Shown here: positions 50,585 through 60,252 of the stretch, one piece after another
Position numbering within the stretch: the first letter of the stretch is position 1
How the letters are laid out: each line of letters starts with the position of its first letter
From: an uncultured Eubacteriales bacterium
GTDB taxonomy: Bacteria; Bacillota; Clostridia; Christensenellales; CAG-138
Length of the DNA: 64,000 nt
Direction of reading: 5' to 3'
NCBI GenBank assembly: GCA_900544555.1
Contig: UQWD01000001.1
Coordinates: forward strand, 1-64,000
Notes under the pieces: generated by a model
Told to the model about the DNA's origin: nothing
Databases searched by the model: none
The model's input: the letters and a program-made list of their open reading frames with translations, nothing else
Program-made: the position numbers and the translations under genes

Positions 50585-51877
50585 ATGCAGAAGGAAAACA
50601 GACTCAAACGCTATTCTCTTGCGGTTGTGTGCCTGGTTCTGGTGGCGTGCACGTTGTTTTTAGCAGCTTGCGGCGCTCCCAGCTCGGCGCAGGATCCGGA
50701 TGAAATCGCCACGCCGCCCGCTACTGAGGCGCCCGCTACGCCCACGCCTGAGCCAACTTCCGTGCCAAGCCCTACGCCCACGCCGATAATGGAGGGCGTA
50801 ATGATTAAAACCGCGGATATGACCAAGGAGGCGAAAACGGGTTCGGAAACGGTACCGGGCGTCCGCAGCATCGCCTCCAAAGAAAAGGTGCTCGTCATTG
50901 AGATGGCGGCGGGAGGAATAAACTTCCATCTTGTGCGCTACTGCCAGATAGAAGGCTATGTTCCCGCGGACGCCGTGGAGATAGTAGGCGCCGCCTCACA
51001 GGAACTTATCGACGGCGCGCCGCCCAAATATAAGGATACCGCCGAATATGAGCTCGACGGACTTACGATGAAGCGCGTATTTCTGCGCCAGTTTCCATAC
51101 CATACCTCCCCTCGCGTAGAGGGCTGCGTAGAGGTATCCGCATATACGCGCGTAGCGGTTACGGGAGTAAGCGGGGATTATTATAAGATTAAACATAAGA
51201 ATTATACGGGCTACGCGCCTAAAAAAGATATTGTACAGTACGATCCCTCCCTCATTCCAACCCCCAAGCCCACGCCGAAACCGAAAACCATAAAGGATAA
51301 GTATGAGGACGCGCATAGGATAAACGAGCATGTTATGGGCTGGATAAAGCTGAGCGGGACAAACATTGACTACCCCATACTATACGATCCCTCCGGCAAG
51401 TATTATTATAACAACCATGATATGTACGGTAAAAAAACGACCAGGGGGTCCATTTACCTGTACGCTCAGCCCACGTCAAAAATTATCTCCGTAACCGGGC
51501 ATAATTCCAGGCAATCCAAAACCATGTTCCATCAGCTGCATACGCTGCAAAACAAATATAAAAAGGATCCTGCCAGGAGCCGTACCTTCAACATTTATTT
51601 CAATACCATGAACCGTACCTCTTGGGAGCTGTTCGCGTTTTATGAAACCAAAGCAAACGAGCCGTCCTCAACGCGCCGCTACAACTCAATGAGCTTCAAT
51701 CTCAAGGGTGAAGCGCTCCAAAAATGGATAGACTATCAGCTAAAGCGTTCCGAGGCCGATCTCGGAGTTAAGGACGTTACCCCCGATAACCGGTTTGTCG
51801 TTCTTGTTACCTGCGGGGACAACCATGACTCGGACGACGCAGAATCCCGCCTGTATATGTTCCTGCGCGGTAAATAA
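50585..51877 (+). CDS. srtB: Class B sortase made as a lipoprotein, with an SH3-like domain
   Basis: 430 residues. The signal peptide ends LVACTLFLAACGAPSS with a lipobox (LAAC), then a long Pro/Thr linker. Residues about 75-215 carry two SH3b-like strands sets (GVRSIASKEKVLVIEMAAGG, VAVTGVSGDYYKIKHKNYTG). The sortase B domain follows: GWIKLSGTNIDYPILYDPSG, ISVTGHNSRQSKTMFHQL with catalytic His, VVLVTCGDNHD with catalytic Cys, and a late AESRLYMF Arg. Lipid anchoring instead of a signal anchor is unusual for a sortase. It lies 14 bp after the SPFH gene, so the two may be cotranscribed. Substrates with an NPQTN-like motif are not seen nearby. Confidence 0.85.
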   Translation: MQKENRLKRYSLAVVCLVLVACTLFLAACGAPSSAQDPDEIATPPATEAPATPTPEPTSVPSPTPTPIMEGVMIKTADMTKEAKTGSETVPGVRSIASKEKVLVIEMAAGGINFHLVRYCQIEGYVPADAVEIVGAASQELIDGAPPKYKDTAEYELDGLTMKRVFLRQFPYHTSPRVEGCVEVSAYTRVAVTGVSGDYYKIKHKNYTGYAPKKDIVQYDPSLIPTPKPTPKPKTIKDKYEDAHRINEHVMGWIKLSGTNIDYPILYDPSGKYYYNNHDMYGKKTTRGSIYLYAQPTSKIISVTGHNSRQSKTMFHQLHTLQNKYKKDPARSRTFNIYFNTMNRTSWELFAFYETKANEPSSTRRYNSMSFNLKGEALQKWIDYQLKRSEADLGVKDVTPDNRFVVLVTCGDNHDSDDAESRLYMFLRGK

Positions 51878-51912
51878 TTGGGCCATTTATCAATATATAA
51901 CACACGCGCTTT

Positions 51913-51943
51913 ACCGGAACGGCAAAATGCCTTTCCGGTTTTT
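51913..51943 (+). terminator. Intrinsic terminator of the sortase transcript
   Basis: ACCGGAA (51913-51919) pairs with TTCCGGT (51933-51939) with an inner GGC/GCC, followed by TTTTTCTT. 51944-52239 shows no gene; TATAAT at about 52202 may be the next gene's -10. Confidence 0.85.
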
Positions 51944-52239
51944 CTTATGGGTCAAAACACAGCTAATCTTAATCAGCCGCCAAAAGACATTTTTTAAAAG
52001 GCGGTCCAGACTTCAAAGCGCGTTTAGAGAAACCGCCGGCTATCCTACAATACGACGTGCTAGGATTAAAGGTATGGTTACAGCATAAACACGTATTTTA
52101 TATCTGGTGTTAGGCGGTATAAACGCGCTGACTCTTTTTTCCGGTTAATGAATCATCCGGGCCGAGTACAATGTTAGAATAGAATTAAGCTTTTGCCGCT
52201 TATAATAAGCTATATTAATATGGGGGATAATAGGAATTT

Positions 52240-52857
52240 ATGGCGACGCAAATGGAACAGATGCTCTCAGGAGAACTTTACAACGCCCAAGATGAAACTC
52301 TTTTGACCCTATACAACAGCGCTAAAAAGCTTCTTGGCCGGATTAACGCGTCAAGCGAAGCGGAGCCGGGGTATCGAACAGAGCTTTTCAGGGAGCTTTT
52401 TAAAAAAACCGGCCCTGCTTTATGGATAGAGCCGCCGTTTTATTGCGATTACGGCTGCAACATTACCGTGGGCGACCGTTTCTACGCGAATTATGACTGC
52501 ATCATAATCGACGTTTGCGACGTCGTAATTGGCGAAAACGTCTTTTTTGGCCCGCGCGTGAGCGTTTTTACAGCTTCTCATCCAATCGACGCGCAAGTCC
52601 GCAATATGGGGCTTGAGTTCGGCAAAAGGGTATCCATCGGCAATAACGTCTGGGTTGGGGGGAACACGGTAATCAATCCCGGCGTAACAATTTGCGACGG
52701 CTCGGTCGTCGGATCGGGATCGGTTGTAACCCGGGATATCCCCCCGGGCGTCGTCGCAGCGGGAAACCCCTGCAGGGTGTTGCGCGCCATTACAAATGAA
52801 GACGCGCGGTATTGGGCGGACCGGGAGCGGGAATACCGCAAAAACCGCGGGAGATGA
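52240..52857 (+). CDS. maa: Maltose/galactoside O-acetyltransferase family
   Basis: 205 residues. The N-terminal maltose-acetyltransferase helix region (MEQMLSGELYNAQDETLLTL) is followed by a left-handed beta-helix of hexapeptide repeats (ITVGDRFYANYDCIIIDVCD, IGNNVWVGGNTVINPGVTIC). The catalytic His is in FTASHPID. It transfers acetyl from acetyl-CoA to sugars in the cytoplasm. Normal length. The next 356 bp (52858-53213) hold no gene. Confidence 0.9.
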   Translation: MATQMEQMLSGELYNAQDETLLTLYNSAKKLLGRINASSEAEPGYRTELFRELFKKTGPALWIEPPFYCDYGCNITVGDRFYANYDCIIIDVCDVVIGENVFFGPRVSVFTASHPIDAQVRNMGLEFGKRVSIGNNVWVGGNTVINPGVTICDGSVVGSGSVVTRDIPPGVVAAGNPCRVLRAITNEDARYWADREREYRKNRGR

Positions 52858-53213
52858 AAGATAAGCAAAATCCAACGATCGCGGATAGGATTAACGCCCT
52901 TCGTGCCGATTTTTTATAGTAGTACACAATACAGTATACCGATTTACCGCACGGGGAAGATATGCGGAATCTTGATACGTCGCACCTTGCCACGCTCAAT
53001 CCCGCGTGAAATGAAAAGTTTGTCGGGAACGCGCTTTTCTTAGCCCTCCGCTCTAAGGCATGGTAAAACACCCCCCCCAGCTGGTTATAGGGCTTACCGC
53101 TCGCGGCGCCGAAGAAAACGCCAAAGGCTGTAAGCCTACGCCAAAACCGGCTCTATCCTAGCCGCAGCGCCCGGGACTGCAAATCCCATTCGGCGGCTGC
53201 GGCGGCGGACGGA
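52858..53213. other. Intergenic, no gene seen
   Basis: Contains a CCCCCCCC run at 53071 and scattered GC-rich short repeats. No ribosome site with a frame, no tRNA and no clear terminator. Confidence 0.4.
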
Positions 53214-54227
53214 TTATCCGGCAAAATAATACTCCCACCATAGCTCGGCCGAGGCAAGCGCGCCGTCCCAGATATTCACTTTAAAGTACAACGGTTCGTC
53301 CTGATACGTTTTGCCGCAGTTCTTGGCCAAAAACTCAAGGGTGGTTGTGTAATCGCCGTCCTCGTCAATATCGCTGTTTAGCGTAAAAATATCCGGCATG
53401 ATGATAACCGTACGATTGTCAGTGCGCACCATGATGCTTTCGTCCGGCTTTTGAGTGATCTCAAGCCAATCGTTCCCGTAAGGCTCTCCGTTTTCATCCA
53501 GCTCGTCCGCGGCGTGCCATAGCGTATCAACATAGCTTAACGAAACCGTATCCTGCCCAACCTCGTTTATCACCGCTAGTTCCATGTAAGTTTCTGTAGC
53601 GAACTCCACCTGAAACGGGAACTGCGCGCCTTTAACGGCGGGCGTTTTGCATTCAAGCGCGTACAGGCCCAAAAGCTGATTATCGGCCGCGTTGATAAGC
53701 GCTACGCGGGCTTTATACAAGCCATCCTCAACCTCAATATAATCCATCAGGCTAATTTCCATATCGCCCGCATCGGAAACAGGTACATGGTATGTGTCCG
53801 AAGCCTCGTCGTACGTGACGGGCGATTCGCTGTCGGGCTTGGCGCTCAACTCAACGCCCAAAAAGCATGCGGAGGCAAACGCCCGCATCCTGCTGCCCGA
53901 AACGACCGCCTCGCTGCCCGTCATCTCAACGCCTTCCCCCGGGCCAATATGGCTCGAACAGAGGTAAAAAAGGGTGCTCCAGACAAAACCCATATCAGCC
54001 GCATCGTAATGGGCTCCATCCTCCATGGCGCTGATAATGCTGAAAAATACCGGGTACATTTTTTCCAGCTTTGCTTCCGCTTCGTCCGTTTGTTCTGGGG
54101 TGGGCGCCGCGGTGGGATTCCCCGTCCCTTCGGGCTCGCCGGTAATCGGGCCGCAACCGGAGAAGAGGGCGCACATAATCAGGATAACGGCGGCCAGCGC
54201 GGCCGGCAATCGGGCATTTCGCGTCAT
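53214..54227 (-). CDS. Putative lipoprotein of unknown function
   Basis: 337 residues. MTRNARLPAALAAVILIMCA ends in a lipobox LFSGC, then a Thr/Pro linker. The mature part is acidic (pI low) with phrases such as ALYALECKTPAV-like and TETYMELAVINEVGQDTVSL; no enzymatic motif. ATG at 54227 has GGAGG ten bases upstream, so the GTG at 54242 within the longer frame is rejected. It lies 73 bp downstream of msmX on the same strand and could be cotranscribed. Not a solute-binding protein by eye. Confidence 0.6.
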   Translation of the reverse strand: MTRNARLPAALAAVILIMCALFSGCGPITGEPEGTGNPTAAPTPEQTDEAEAKLEKMYPVFFSIISAMEDGAHYDAADMGFVWSTLFYLCSSHIGPGEGVEMTGSEAVVSGSRMRAFASACFLGVELSAKPDSESPVTYDEASDTYHVPVSDAGDMEISLMDYIEVEDGLYKARVALINAADNQLLGLYALECKTPAVKGAQFPFQVEFATETYMELAVINEVGQDTVSLSYVDTLWHAADELDENGEPYGNDWLEITQKPDESIMVRTDNRTVIIMPDIFTLNSDIDEDGDYTTTLEFLAKNCGKTYQDEPLYFKVNIWDGALASAELWWEYYFAG

Positions 54228-54300
54228 TTTGTTAACCTCCACACTAATCTATTTATTTGACGGTATACTCTGCGTTAAGGTTGCAGCGCTCTCACCGCGC

Positions 54301-55422
54301 TTAGTTAATTAGGTTTTGTTCCGTTTCCGCGTCAAACAGGTTAACAAATCCGGCGTGAAAAGTAAAGGAAATCTCCCTGCCGATTACCTCCTTTGCCTGG
54401 AATCCGCCGGAGAATTCCAGCGCCGGCGCGCGTATTATGGTTTCGTCCCCGCCCGCGCTCACATGAAGGTGTACCTCGCTGCCCATCATCTCCGCAACCT
54501 CTATCCGGGCGGTGATGGAGCCGTTTTCATCCGCTTGCGTTATTAGTATATGCTCGGGCCGGACTCCCATAATCACCGGGCCGGGGCGCAGTCGGCCCCG
54601 CTTTTCCATAAGCGCGGGAATATCGCTTATAGAAAAACGCGCTCCGTGCGTTCGCGCGAAATATTCCCCTCTTTCCTCAACAAGCTCAGCATTAAAAAAA
54701 TTCATTCGCGGCGTGCCGATAAAGCCTGCTACAAACAAATTCGCCGGGCTTGTGTAAACTTCGAACGGCGTGCCTATCTGCTGTATTCGCCCGTCCTTCA
54801 TGATAACAATGCGATCCCCGAGCGTCATTGCCTCCGTCTGATCATGAGTTACGTAAATGAACGTGGTGTCTATGCGCTCGCGCAGCTTAATTATCTGCGC
54901 GCGCATTTGGTTCCTGAGCTTTGCGTCCAGGTTTGATAATGGCTCGTCCATCAAAAAAACCTGCGGCTCGCGTACGATGGCGCGGCCAATCGCCACGCGC
55001 TGGCGCTGGCCGCCCGACAGGGCTTTGGGCTTGCGTTCAAGCAGCTCAGAAATATCCAGTATACGCGCAGCCTCGGTAACGCGGCGGTTTATCTCTTTCC
55101 TGTCAAGCTTTCTCAGCTTGAGGGCGAACGCCATGTTTTCATAAACCGTCATGTGCGGATAAAGCGCGTAGTTTTGGAACACCATGGCGATGTCCCTGTC
55201 CTTAGGCGCGACATCGTTAACAGTGCGCCCTCCTATTTTCAATTCCCCGTCCGTTATGTCCTCAAGGCCGGCGACCATACGCAGAGTGGTGGATTTTCCG
55301 CAGCCGGAAGGGCCAACCAGCACGATAAATTCCTTATCCGCTATTTCAAGGTTAAAATTCTGCACCGCGACCACTTTTTTGTCGTATACTTTTTTGATGT
55401 TTTTGAGCGTTACATCTGCCAT
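54301..55422 (-). CDS. msmX: MsmX/UgpC-type multi-sugar ABC ATPase
   Basis: 373 residues. Walker A GPSGCGKST, Q-loop VFQNYALYPHMTVYENMAFA, signature LSGGQRQRVAIGRAI, Walker B VFLMDEPLSNLD, and the C-terminal MalK-type regulatory OB domain (IMGVRPEHI) are all present. MsmX energises several carbohydrate importers whose own operons lack an ATPase, consistent with it lying alone. Nothing else sugar-related is adjacent except the acetyltransferase at 52240. Confidence 0.92.
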   Translation of the reverse strand: MADVTLKNIKKVYDKKVVAVQNFNLEIADKEFIVLVGPSGCGKSTTLRMVAGLEDITDGELKIGGRTVNDVAPKDRDIAMVFQNYALYPHMTVYENMAFALKLRKLDRKEINRRVTEAARILDISELLERKPKALSGGQRQRVAIGRAIVREPQVFLMDEPLSNLDAKLRNQMRAQIIKLRERIDTTFIYVTHDQTEAMTLGDRIVIMKDGRIQQIGTPFEVYTSPANLFVAGFIGTPRMNFFNAELVEERGEYFARTHGARFSISDIPALMEKRGRLRPGPVIMGVRPEHILITQADENGSITARIEVAEMMGSEVHLHVSAGGDETIIRAPALEFSGGFQAKEVIGREISFTFHAGFVNLFDAETEQNLIN

Positions 55423-55943
55423 AATTACCGGCTTTGCGGGTATTTGCGCGTCTCAGCACGCCTGCTCTTCCCGCGCCTAACGCGGGCGGTTTCCCTATCA
55501 GCATTTTACCCCTCGGGCGGAACACGCCCTTTGCGGCGTACTCCAAGCCGCCGCACCGCAAGCCGTAGCGGAAAAAACCTCCTTGCCTAACGCCGGGGCG
55601 GTTATGGGTTGTTGGAGTTCCCGCCCCTCGTTCATCTCATGTTGAATCGGAAACGGGCCCATAAGAAAACCCGCATATAAAAAGTATCCTCCATTTTACG
55701 TTTTTTAATCCGATTGTACATCGGCTCAAAACTGTTCAAATGGCCGGCTATAATATAGATGTTTCGCATACCCCCATAAGTTCCCGCCGCTTGTGTCAAA
55801 CCCCGTAAATTTCCCGGGCTGAGTAAATGCGTGTTTTATGGGTTCATTAGCGATAAGGCGCGCACAAGCGCCGTATACGCATGTACGAATATATATTCCA
55901 TTCCTTAACAGTCATGTATACAGGTATTTTTCTTGCAGGCTTA
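55423..55943. other. Intergenic, no gene seen
   Basis: GC-rich divergent region between msmX and the aconitase-family gene with short palindromes near 55475-55490 and 55585-55605. No ribosome site with a frame, no tRNA and no T-tract terminator. Confidence 0.4.
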
Positions 55944-55972
55944 TTGAAAAAAGACGGATCATAAGCTAATAT
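55944..55972 (+). promoter_or_regulatory. Promoter of the aconitase-family gene
   Basis: TTGAAA (55944-55949), 17-bp spacer, TAATAT (55967-55972), about 105 bp before the gene. Confidence 0.7.
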
Positions 55973-56077
55973 GTAAGCGCAGCGGCAAAACCGCGTTTTA
56001 TCCGAGCGTCAACGCGCGCCTAAACGCGCTGAGCGGCTGTATCTTCAAATAATTGGATGTTTAAAGGAGTCAAGGAA

Positions 56078-58327
56078 ATGATTGAGCTGACAAACCACGG
56101 CGTATATCTGGTGAACGGCATACCTCAAGCCCACCCTGATAACGCGCCGGCGCCCGGCGAGGCAAGGGAAAACACCATCGCCTATTCTATCCTGCGCGCG
56201 CACAACGTATCCGGAGACGCACAAAAGCTGAAAATCCGGTTCGACGCGCTCATGTCGCACGACATCACCTACGTAGGCATCGTCCAAACGGCCCGGGCCA
56301 GCGGCCTCAAGGAGTTCCCCCTTCCGTACGCCATGACCAACTGCCACAACAGCCTTTGCGCCGTGGGCGGCACCATCAATGAGGACGATCATGTGTTCGG
56401 CCTCTCCGCCGCTAAGAAATACGGCGGAATCTACGTGCCCGCCAATCAGAGCGTTATCCACTCCTACGCCCGCGAAGCCATGAGCTCCTGCGGGGGGATG
56501 ATACTCGGCTCCGACAGCCATACCCGTTACGGAGCGCTGGGCACAATGGGCGTAGGCGAGGGCGGCCCCGAGCTTGTAAAGCAGCTCCTGAACAACACAT
56601 ACGATATTAACGCGCCGGAGGTTGTGCTGGTTTATCTGGAGGGCAAGCCCAAAAAGGGCGTCGGCCCGCACGACGTTGCCATCGCGCTTGTTAAAGCAAC
56701 ATTCTCAAACGGCTTTGTAAAGAACAAGGTGCTCGAGTTCACCGGCCCCGGCGTAGCAGAACTGCCCGTGGAGTTCCGCAACGGAATTGACGTGATGACG
56801 ACGGAAACCACCTGTTTGTCGTCGATATGGCAGACCGATGATGCGGTTCGGGAATTCTACCGCGTACACGGCAGGGAGGATAAGTACCAAGCGCTCAAGC
56901 CAGGCGATATGGCGTATTACGACGGAATGATCCGTATCGATCTGTCCAAGGTGGAATCCATGATAGCGCTGCCCTTCCATCCCAGCAACGCTTATACCAT
57001 TCATGAATTTCTAGAAAACGCGGATGAAATCCTTGCGGGCGTTGAGGCTGAAGCCAGGAAGAAATTTGGCCCCAAGGTGAACCTGAACCTCCGTGAAAAA
57101 ATATTTGACGGGCGCGTAATGGCCGATCAGGGCGTTATAGCGGGATGCGCGGGGGGATTATACGATAACATCCAGGAGGCCGCCGCCATACTCAACGGCG
57201 AATCCATCGGAAACGATACGTTCAGCCTTTCCGTTTACCCCACTTCGGTTCCCGTGAGCCTGCGCCTTACGGAAACCGGTGCGACTCAGCATCTGCTCAA
57301 GGCCGGGGCCATCATTAAGCCCAGCTTCTGCGGGCCGTGCTTCGGGGCCGGGGACGTGCCGAGCAACAACGGCTTTTCCCTGCGTCACACCACGCGCAAC
57401 TTCCCGAACAGGGAAGGGAGCAAGCCGGGCGAGGGCCAAATCAGCGCCGTCGCGCTCATGGATGCGCGTTCTATCGCCGCCACAGCCAAGAACGGCGGAT
57501 TCATCACCGCCGCTACGGATGTTGAATATGAAATACCCACGGAGCCGTACAAGTTCGACGCTTCCGTATATGAAAAGCGCGTTTATAACGGATGGGGCAA
57601 ACCGGATCCCAGCGTAGAACTGCATTTCGGCCCCAATATCACCGATTGGCCCCAGATGCAGCCCATGCCGGAAAACCTTTTGCTGAAGCTGTGCGCCGTT
57701 ATACGCGATCCGGTCACCACCACGGATGAGCTCATCCCCTCGGGTGAAACGTCCTCTTACCGCTCCAACCCCCTGCGGCTGGCGGAGTTCACGCTCTCGC
57801 GCCGCGCACCCGAATATGTATCAAAGAGCAAGGCCGTTAAGGAAATGGAGAACGAGAGGCTCTCGGGCGGCGCTCCTGAACAGGCCGTCGAGGCGCTAAG
57901 GGCCGCAGGTGTGCGAGAATCCGCTATCAGGGATACGGGAATCGGCTCCTGCGTGTTCGCCAACAAGCCAGGAGACGGATCCGCTCGCGAACAGGCCGCG
58001 TCCTGCCAGAAGGTACTGGGCGGCTACGCTAATATCTGTTATGAGTACGCGACCAAGCGTTACCGCAGCAACTGCATCAACTGGGGTATCGTACCCTTCA
58101 CCCTCGCGCCGGGCGCGGAGTTCCCCTATGAGGAGGGTGATTTCGTGTTCGTTCCCGGCGTTAAAAGCGCCATTAAGGAAGGGCGCGAGGAGATACCGGC
58201 CGTGGCCGTGAGCGCATCGGGCAAGACCGCGCCCGTCACGCTGTACGTTAAGGGGCTTACGCCGGACGAGAAAACCATCTTGCTTGAAGGCTGTTTAATT
58301 AACTATTATGCGGCCGCCATGAAATAG
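56078..58327 (+). CDS. Aconitase-family hydratase (YbhJ-like)
   Basis: 749 residues. The [4Fe-4S] ligands are Cys418 and Cys421 in SFCGPCFGAGD with the third expected earlier (TTETTCLSS). Substrate-handling motifs SDSHTRYGALGTMGVGEGGP and ANICYEYATKRYRSNCINWG are typical of the aconitase superfamily. The overall length and domain order resemble the poorly known YbhJ-type hydratases rather than AcnA. It would rearrange a hydroxy-acid, but which one is unknown. The start at 56078 fits AAGGAG eight bases upstream. Codon use is like the core; it is monocistronic. Confidence 0.7.
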   Translation: MIELTNHGVYLVNGIPQAHPDNAPAPGEARENTIAYSILRAHNVSGDAQKLKIRFDALMSHDITYVGIVQTARASGLKEFPLPYAMTNCHNSLCAVGGTINEDDHVFGLSAAKKYGGIYVPANQSVIHSYAREAMSSCGGMILGSDSHTRYGALGTMGVGEGGPELVKQLLNNTYDINAPEVVLVYLEGKPKKGVGPHDVAIALVKATFSNGFVKNKVLEFTGPGVAELPVEFRNGIDVMTTETTCLSSIWQTDDAVREFYRVHGREDKYQALKPGDMAYYDGMIRIDLSKVESMIALPFHPSNAYTIHEFLENADEILAGVEAEARKKFGPKVNLNLREKIFDGRVMADQGVIAGCAGGLYDNIQEAAAILNGESIGNDTFSLSVYPTSVPVSLRLTETGATQHLLKAGAIIKPSFCGPCFGAGDVPSNNGFSLRHTTRNFPNREGSKPGEGQISAVALMDARSIAATAKNGGFITAATDVEYEIPTEPYKFDASVYEKRVYNGWGKPDPSVELHFGPNITDWPQMQPMPENLLLKLCAVIRDPVTTTDELIPSGETSSYRSNPLRLAEFTLSRRAPEYVSKSKAVKEMENERLSGGAPEQAVEALRAAGVRESAIRDTGIGSCVFANKPGDGSAREQAASCQKVLGGYANICYEYATKRYRSNCINWGIVPFTLAPGAEFPYEEGDFVFVPGVKSAIKEGREEIPAVAVSASGKTAPVTLYVKGLTPDEKTILLEGCLINYYAAAMK

Positions 58328-58366
58328 CGCGAGTCACCGCGGACGGGATTTTAGATGATAAGCTTA

Positions 58367-58396
58367 GCGCACCCGCCGATTGCTCGGCGGGTGCGC
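58367..58396. repeat. GC-rich hairpin after the aconitase-family gene
   Basis: GCGCACCCGCCGA (58367-58379) pairs perfectly with 58384-58396. No T tract follows. Resembles the hairpin at 58746-58773 with compensatory changes. Confidence 0.6.
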
Positions 58397-58446
58397 CGGC
58401 CGGTCAAAAAACCCGGGCTAGGGTCGGAGCCGTAACCCCCATAGAG

Positions 58447-58583
58447 TTTCAATCGAACCTGACGATATGTGCGTCAGATTCGGAATGCCCTGTGCAGCAA
58501 GGGTTTCTTTGCTCGGGGCGCTGACCGCGCCAATGTAAAAGCGCTCCGTGTTAACTCGAAAAACTTGGCGCAGCCACTTTTTT
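58447..58583 (+). ncRNA. Dispersed structured repeat, copy B
   Basis: Second copy of the element at 5477-5608. Hairpin 1 is 58459-58464 with 58472-58477, stem CTGACG/CGTCAG and loop ATATGTG. Hairpin 2 is CGGGGCGC with GCGCTCCG, here with a G-U pair. The segments TGTGCGTC, GATTCGGAA, GGGGCGCTGACCGCG and GTGTTAACTCGAAA are shared, and a TTTTTT tract ends both copies. It lies between two convergent genes and is bracketed by two strong GC hairpins, as copy A is by two AT hairpins. Non-coding in all frames. Confidence 0.55.
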
Positions 58584-58745
58584 AGATACACTGGCGCGCG
58601 CGGTAGAACTTGCGTACAAACCGGAATGAGTTTCGCGCGCACACTCCGTCCCCATAGCTTGGGAGTTTTGCCCCATCCATAGTAGAACGTGGATTCGCAG
58701 GTTCTTCCCTTCTTTGTGCACGCAATCTTCTTTAGCAATAGTTTG

Positions 58746-58773
58746 CGCTCCCGCCGGTTACCCGGCGGGAGCG
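58746..58773. repeat. GC-rich hairpin flanking copy B on the right
   Basis: CGCTCCCGCCGG (58746-58757) pairs with 58762-58773. Compared with 58367-58396, base pairs differ by compensatory changes (A-T to T-A, A-T to G-C), so both arms were conserved as structure. Possibly the terminator of the flavoprotein gene read leftwards, although no T tract is present. Confidence 0.6.
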
Positions 58774-58830
58774 TGCGTTTTAGATGGTTTAGGGAGGCGA
58801 ATGCAACGAGCTTATAAAAGATTGAAAATT

Positions 58831-60252
58831 TCAGTCTCCTACTCGTTTATCCAGATACCTATAATGGCGCAAGATGCTCCTAGCGACGCTTATACCGTTG
58901 GCCGAAGCCTGCTGAAGCCCCCGCGTGACGGACGCGCCGTCGCCAATCGCGCGAAGGCCCTTGACGCTGGTTTGAAAATCCCTGTCTACAACCACCTTGT
59001 TGGAATAGAACTTCACCTCAACGCCGTAAAGGAGCGTCTCGTCGCTGGCTATTCCGGGCGTGACCTTATCGAGCGCCCAGACCATCTCCTCGATATCCAC
59101 CATGATGCGGTGCGGGAATACCAGCGATAAATCGCCAGGAACCGCGTCCTTAAGCGTAGGCAGCAGGTTATTGCGGCAAAGGCGCTCCTCTGTCGTGCGC
59201 CGGCCGCGGCGGTAATCGCCGAACGTCTGAACCATGATTTTTCCGTCGCAGAGCATATTGCTCAGCTCAGCTATTTTCTTGCCGTAATCAATCGGCGTAC
59301 TGAAAGGCCTCGTAAAGTTCTTAGATACCAAAATCGCGAAGTTGGTGTTATCCGTTTTAAACTCGCTGGATTTATAGGCATGCCCGTTAACCACCGCCAG
59401 CCCGCCCTCGTAATATTCCGTAGCTACTTCCCCGCTCGGGTTCGTGCAGAAGGTGCGCACCTTATCGTCAAACGTAGGCGTATGGTATACCAGCTTCGCC
59501 TCGTAAAGTGCTTTATTGAGCGCATCCATAATCTCGTTGCGAACCTCCACCCTTACGCCGATATCCACGGTGCCAACCTTAGTGGCTACCCTATGCCGCC
59601 TGCATACGCCCTCAAACCACTGGGCCCCTTCCCTGCCGACGGCGGCTACGATCTCGCCGCCGCGATACGCGCGCCCTCCCGCGCGGACGCCCACGGCGCG
59701 TTCATTCTCAATGAGAATATCATCCACCATCGTGTTAAAAAGTATCTCAACGCCCTTATCCAATAGATGCGTCTGAAGCGCGCAATAGATTTTGTACCCT
59801 TCTTCCGTGCCCAAATGGCGTATTGGGCAGTTGATAAGCTTCAGGTTCGCGTTTATGGCCTTGCGGCGTATACGGGCTATCTCATCCGCTTTATCCAGGC
59901 CGTATACGCGCTTATCCGCGCCAAATGCCAAATATACCTCGTCGGATTCCCGCATCAGCGCAAAAGCTTCGTCATATCCGAGTATATCGGGCAGCGCGCC
60001 GCCCACGTCCGGCGAAAGGGAAAGCTTCCCGTCAGAAAACGCGCCCGCGCCCGCAAATCCCGTCGTAATCGCGCATGGCTTGCAGCCGACACATTTTCCG
60101 GCCGTCCTCTTTGGGCATTGACGTTTTTCAATTGAGCGCCCTTTCTCTATGATAAGGATACGGCATTCAGGCTGCTTGTTCATCAGCTCAAAAGCGCAGA
60201 ATATACCGGACGGCCCGGCCCCGATAATGATTACATCATATTTTTCACTCAT
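58831..60252 (-). CDS. FAD-dependent oxidoreductase of the YtfP/BaiN-like group
   Basis: 473 residues. The dinucleotide-binding start YDVIIIGAGPSGIFCAFELM and a second GxG region near the C-terminus (GLRAIGDGASVTRGLQQASA) bind FAD. A cysteine group CPKRTAGKCVGCKPC lies at about residues 46-60, and GFAGAGAFSDGKLSL follows, matching the NAD(P)/FAD-dependent proteins annotated in many Clostridia without known substrate. Single gene, convergent with the aconitase-family gene. Confidence 0.75.
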   Translation of the reverse strand: MSEKYDVIIIGAGPSGIFCAFELMNKQPECRILIIEKGRSIEKRQCPKRTAGKCVGCKPCAITTGFAGAGAFSDGKLSLSPDVGGALPDILGYDEAFALMRESDEVYLAFGADKRVYGLDKADEIARIRRKAINANLKLINCPIRHLGTEEGYKIYCALQTHLLDKGVEILFNTMVDDILIENERAVGVRAGGRAYRGGEIVAAVGREGAQWFEGVCRRHRVATKVGTVDIGVRVEVRNEIMDALNKALYEAKLVYHTPTFDDKVRTFCTNPSGEVATEYYEGGLAVVNGHAYKSSEFKTDNTNFAILVSKNFTRPFSTPIDYGKKIAELSNMLCDGKIMVQTFGDYRRGRRTTEERLCRNNLLPTLKDAVPGDLSLVFPHRIMVDIEEMVWALDKVTPGIASDETLLYGVEVKFYSNKVVVDRDFQTSVKGLRAIGDGASVTRGLQQASANGISVARSILRHYRYLDKRVGD

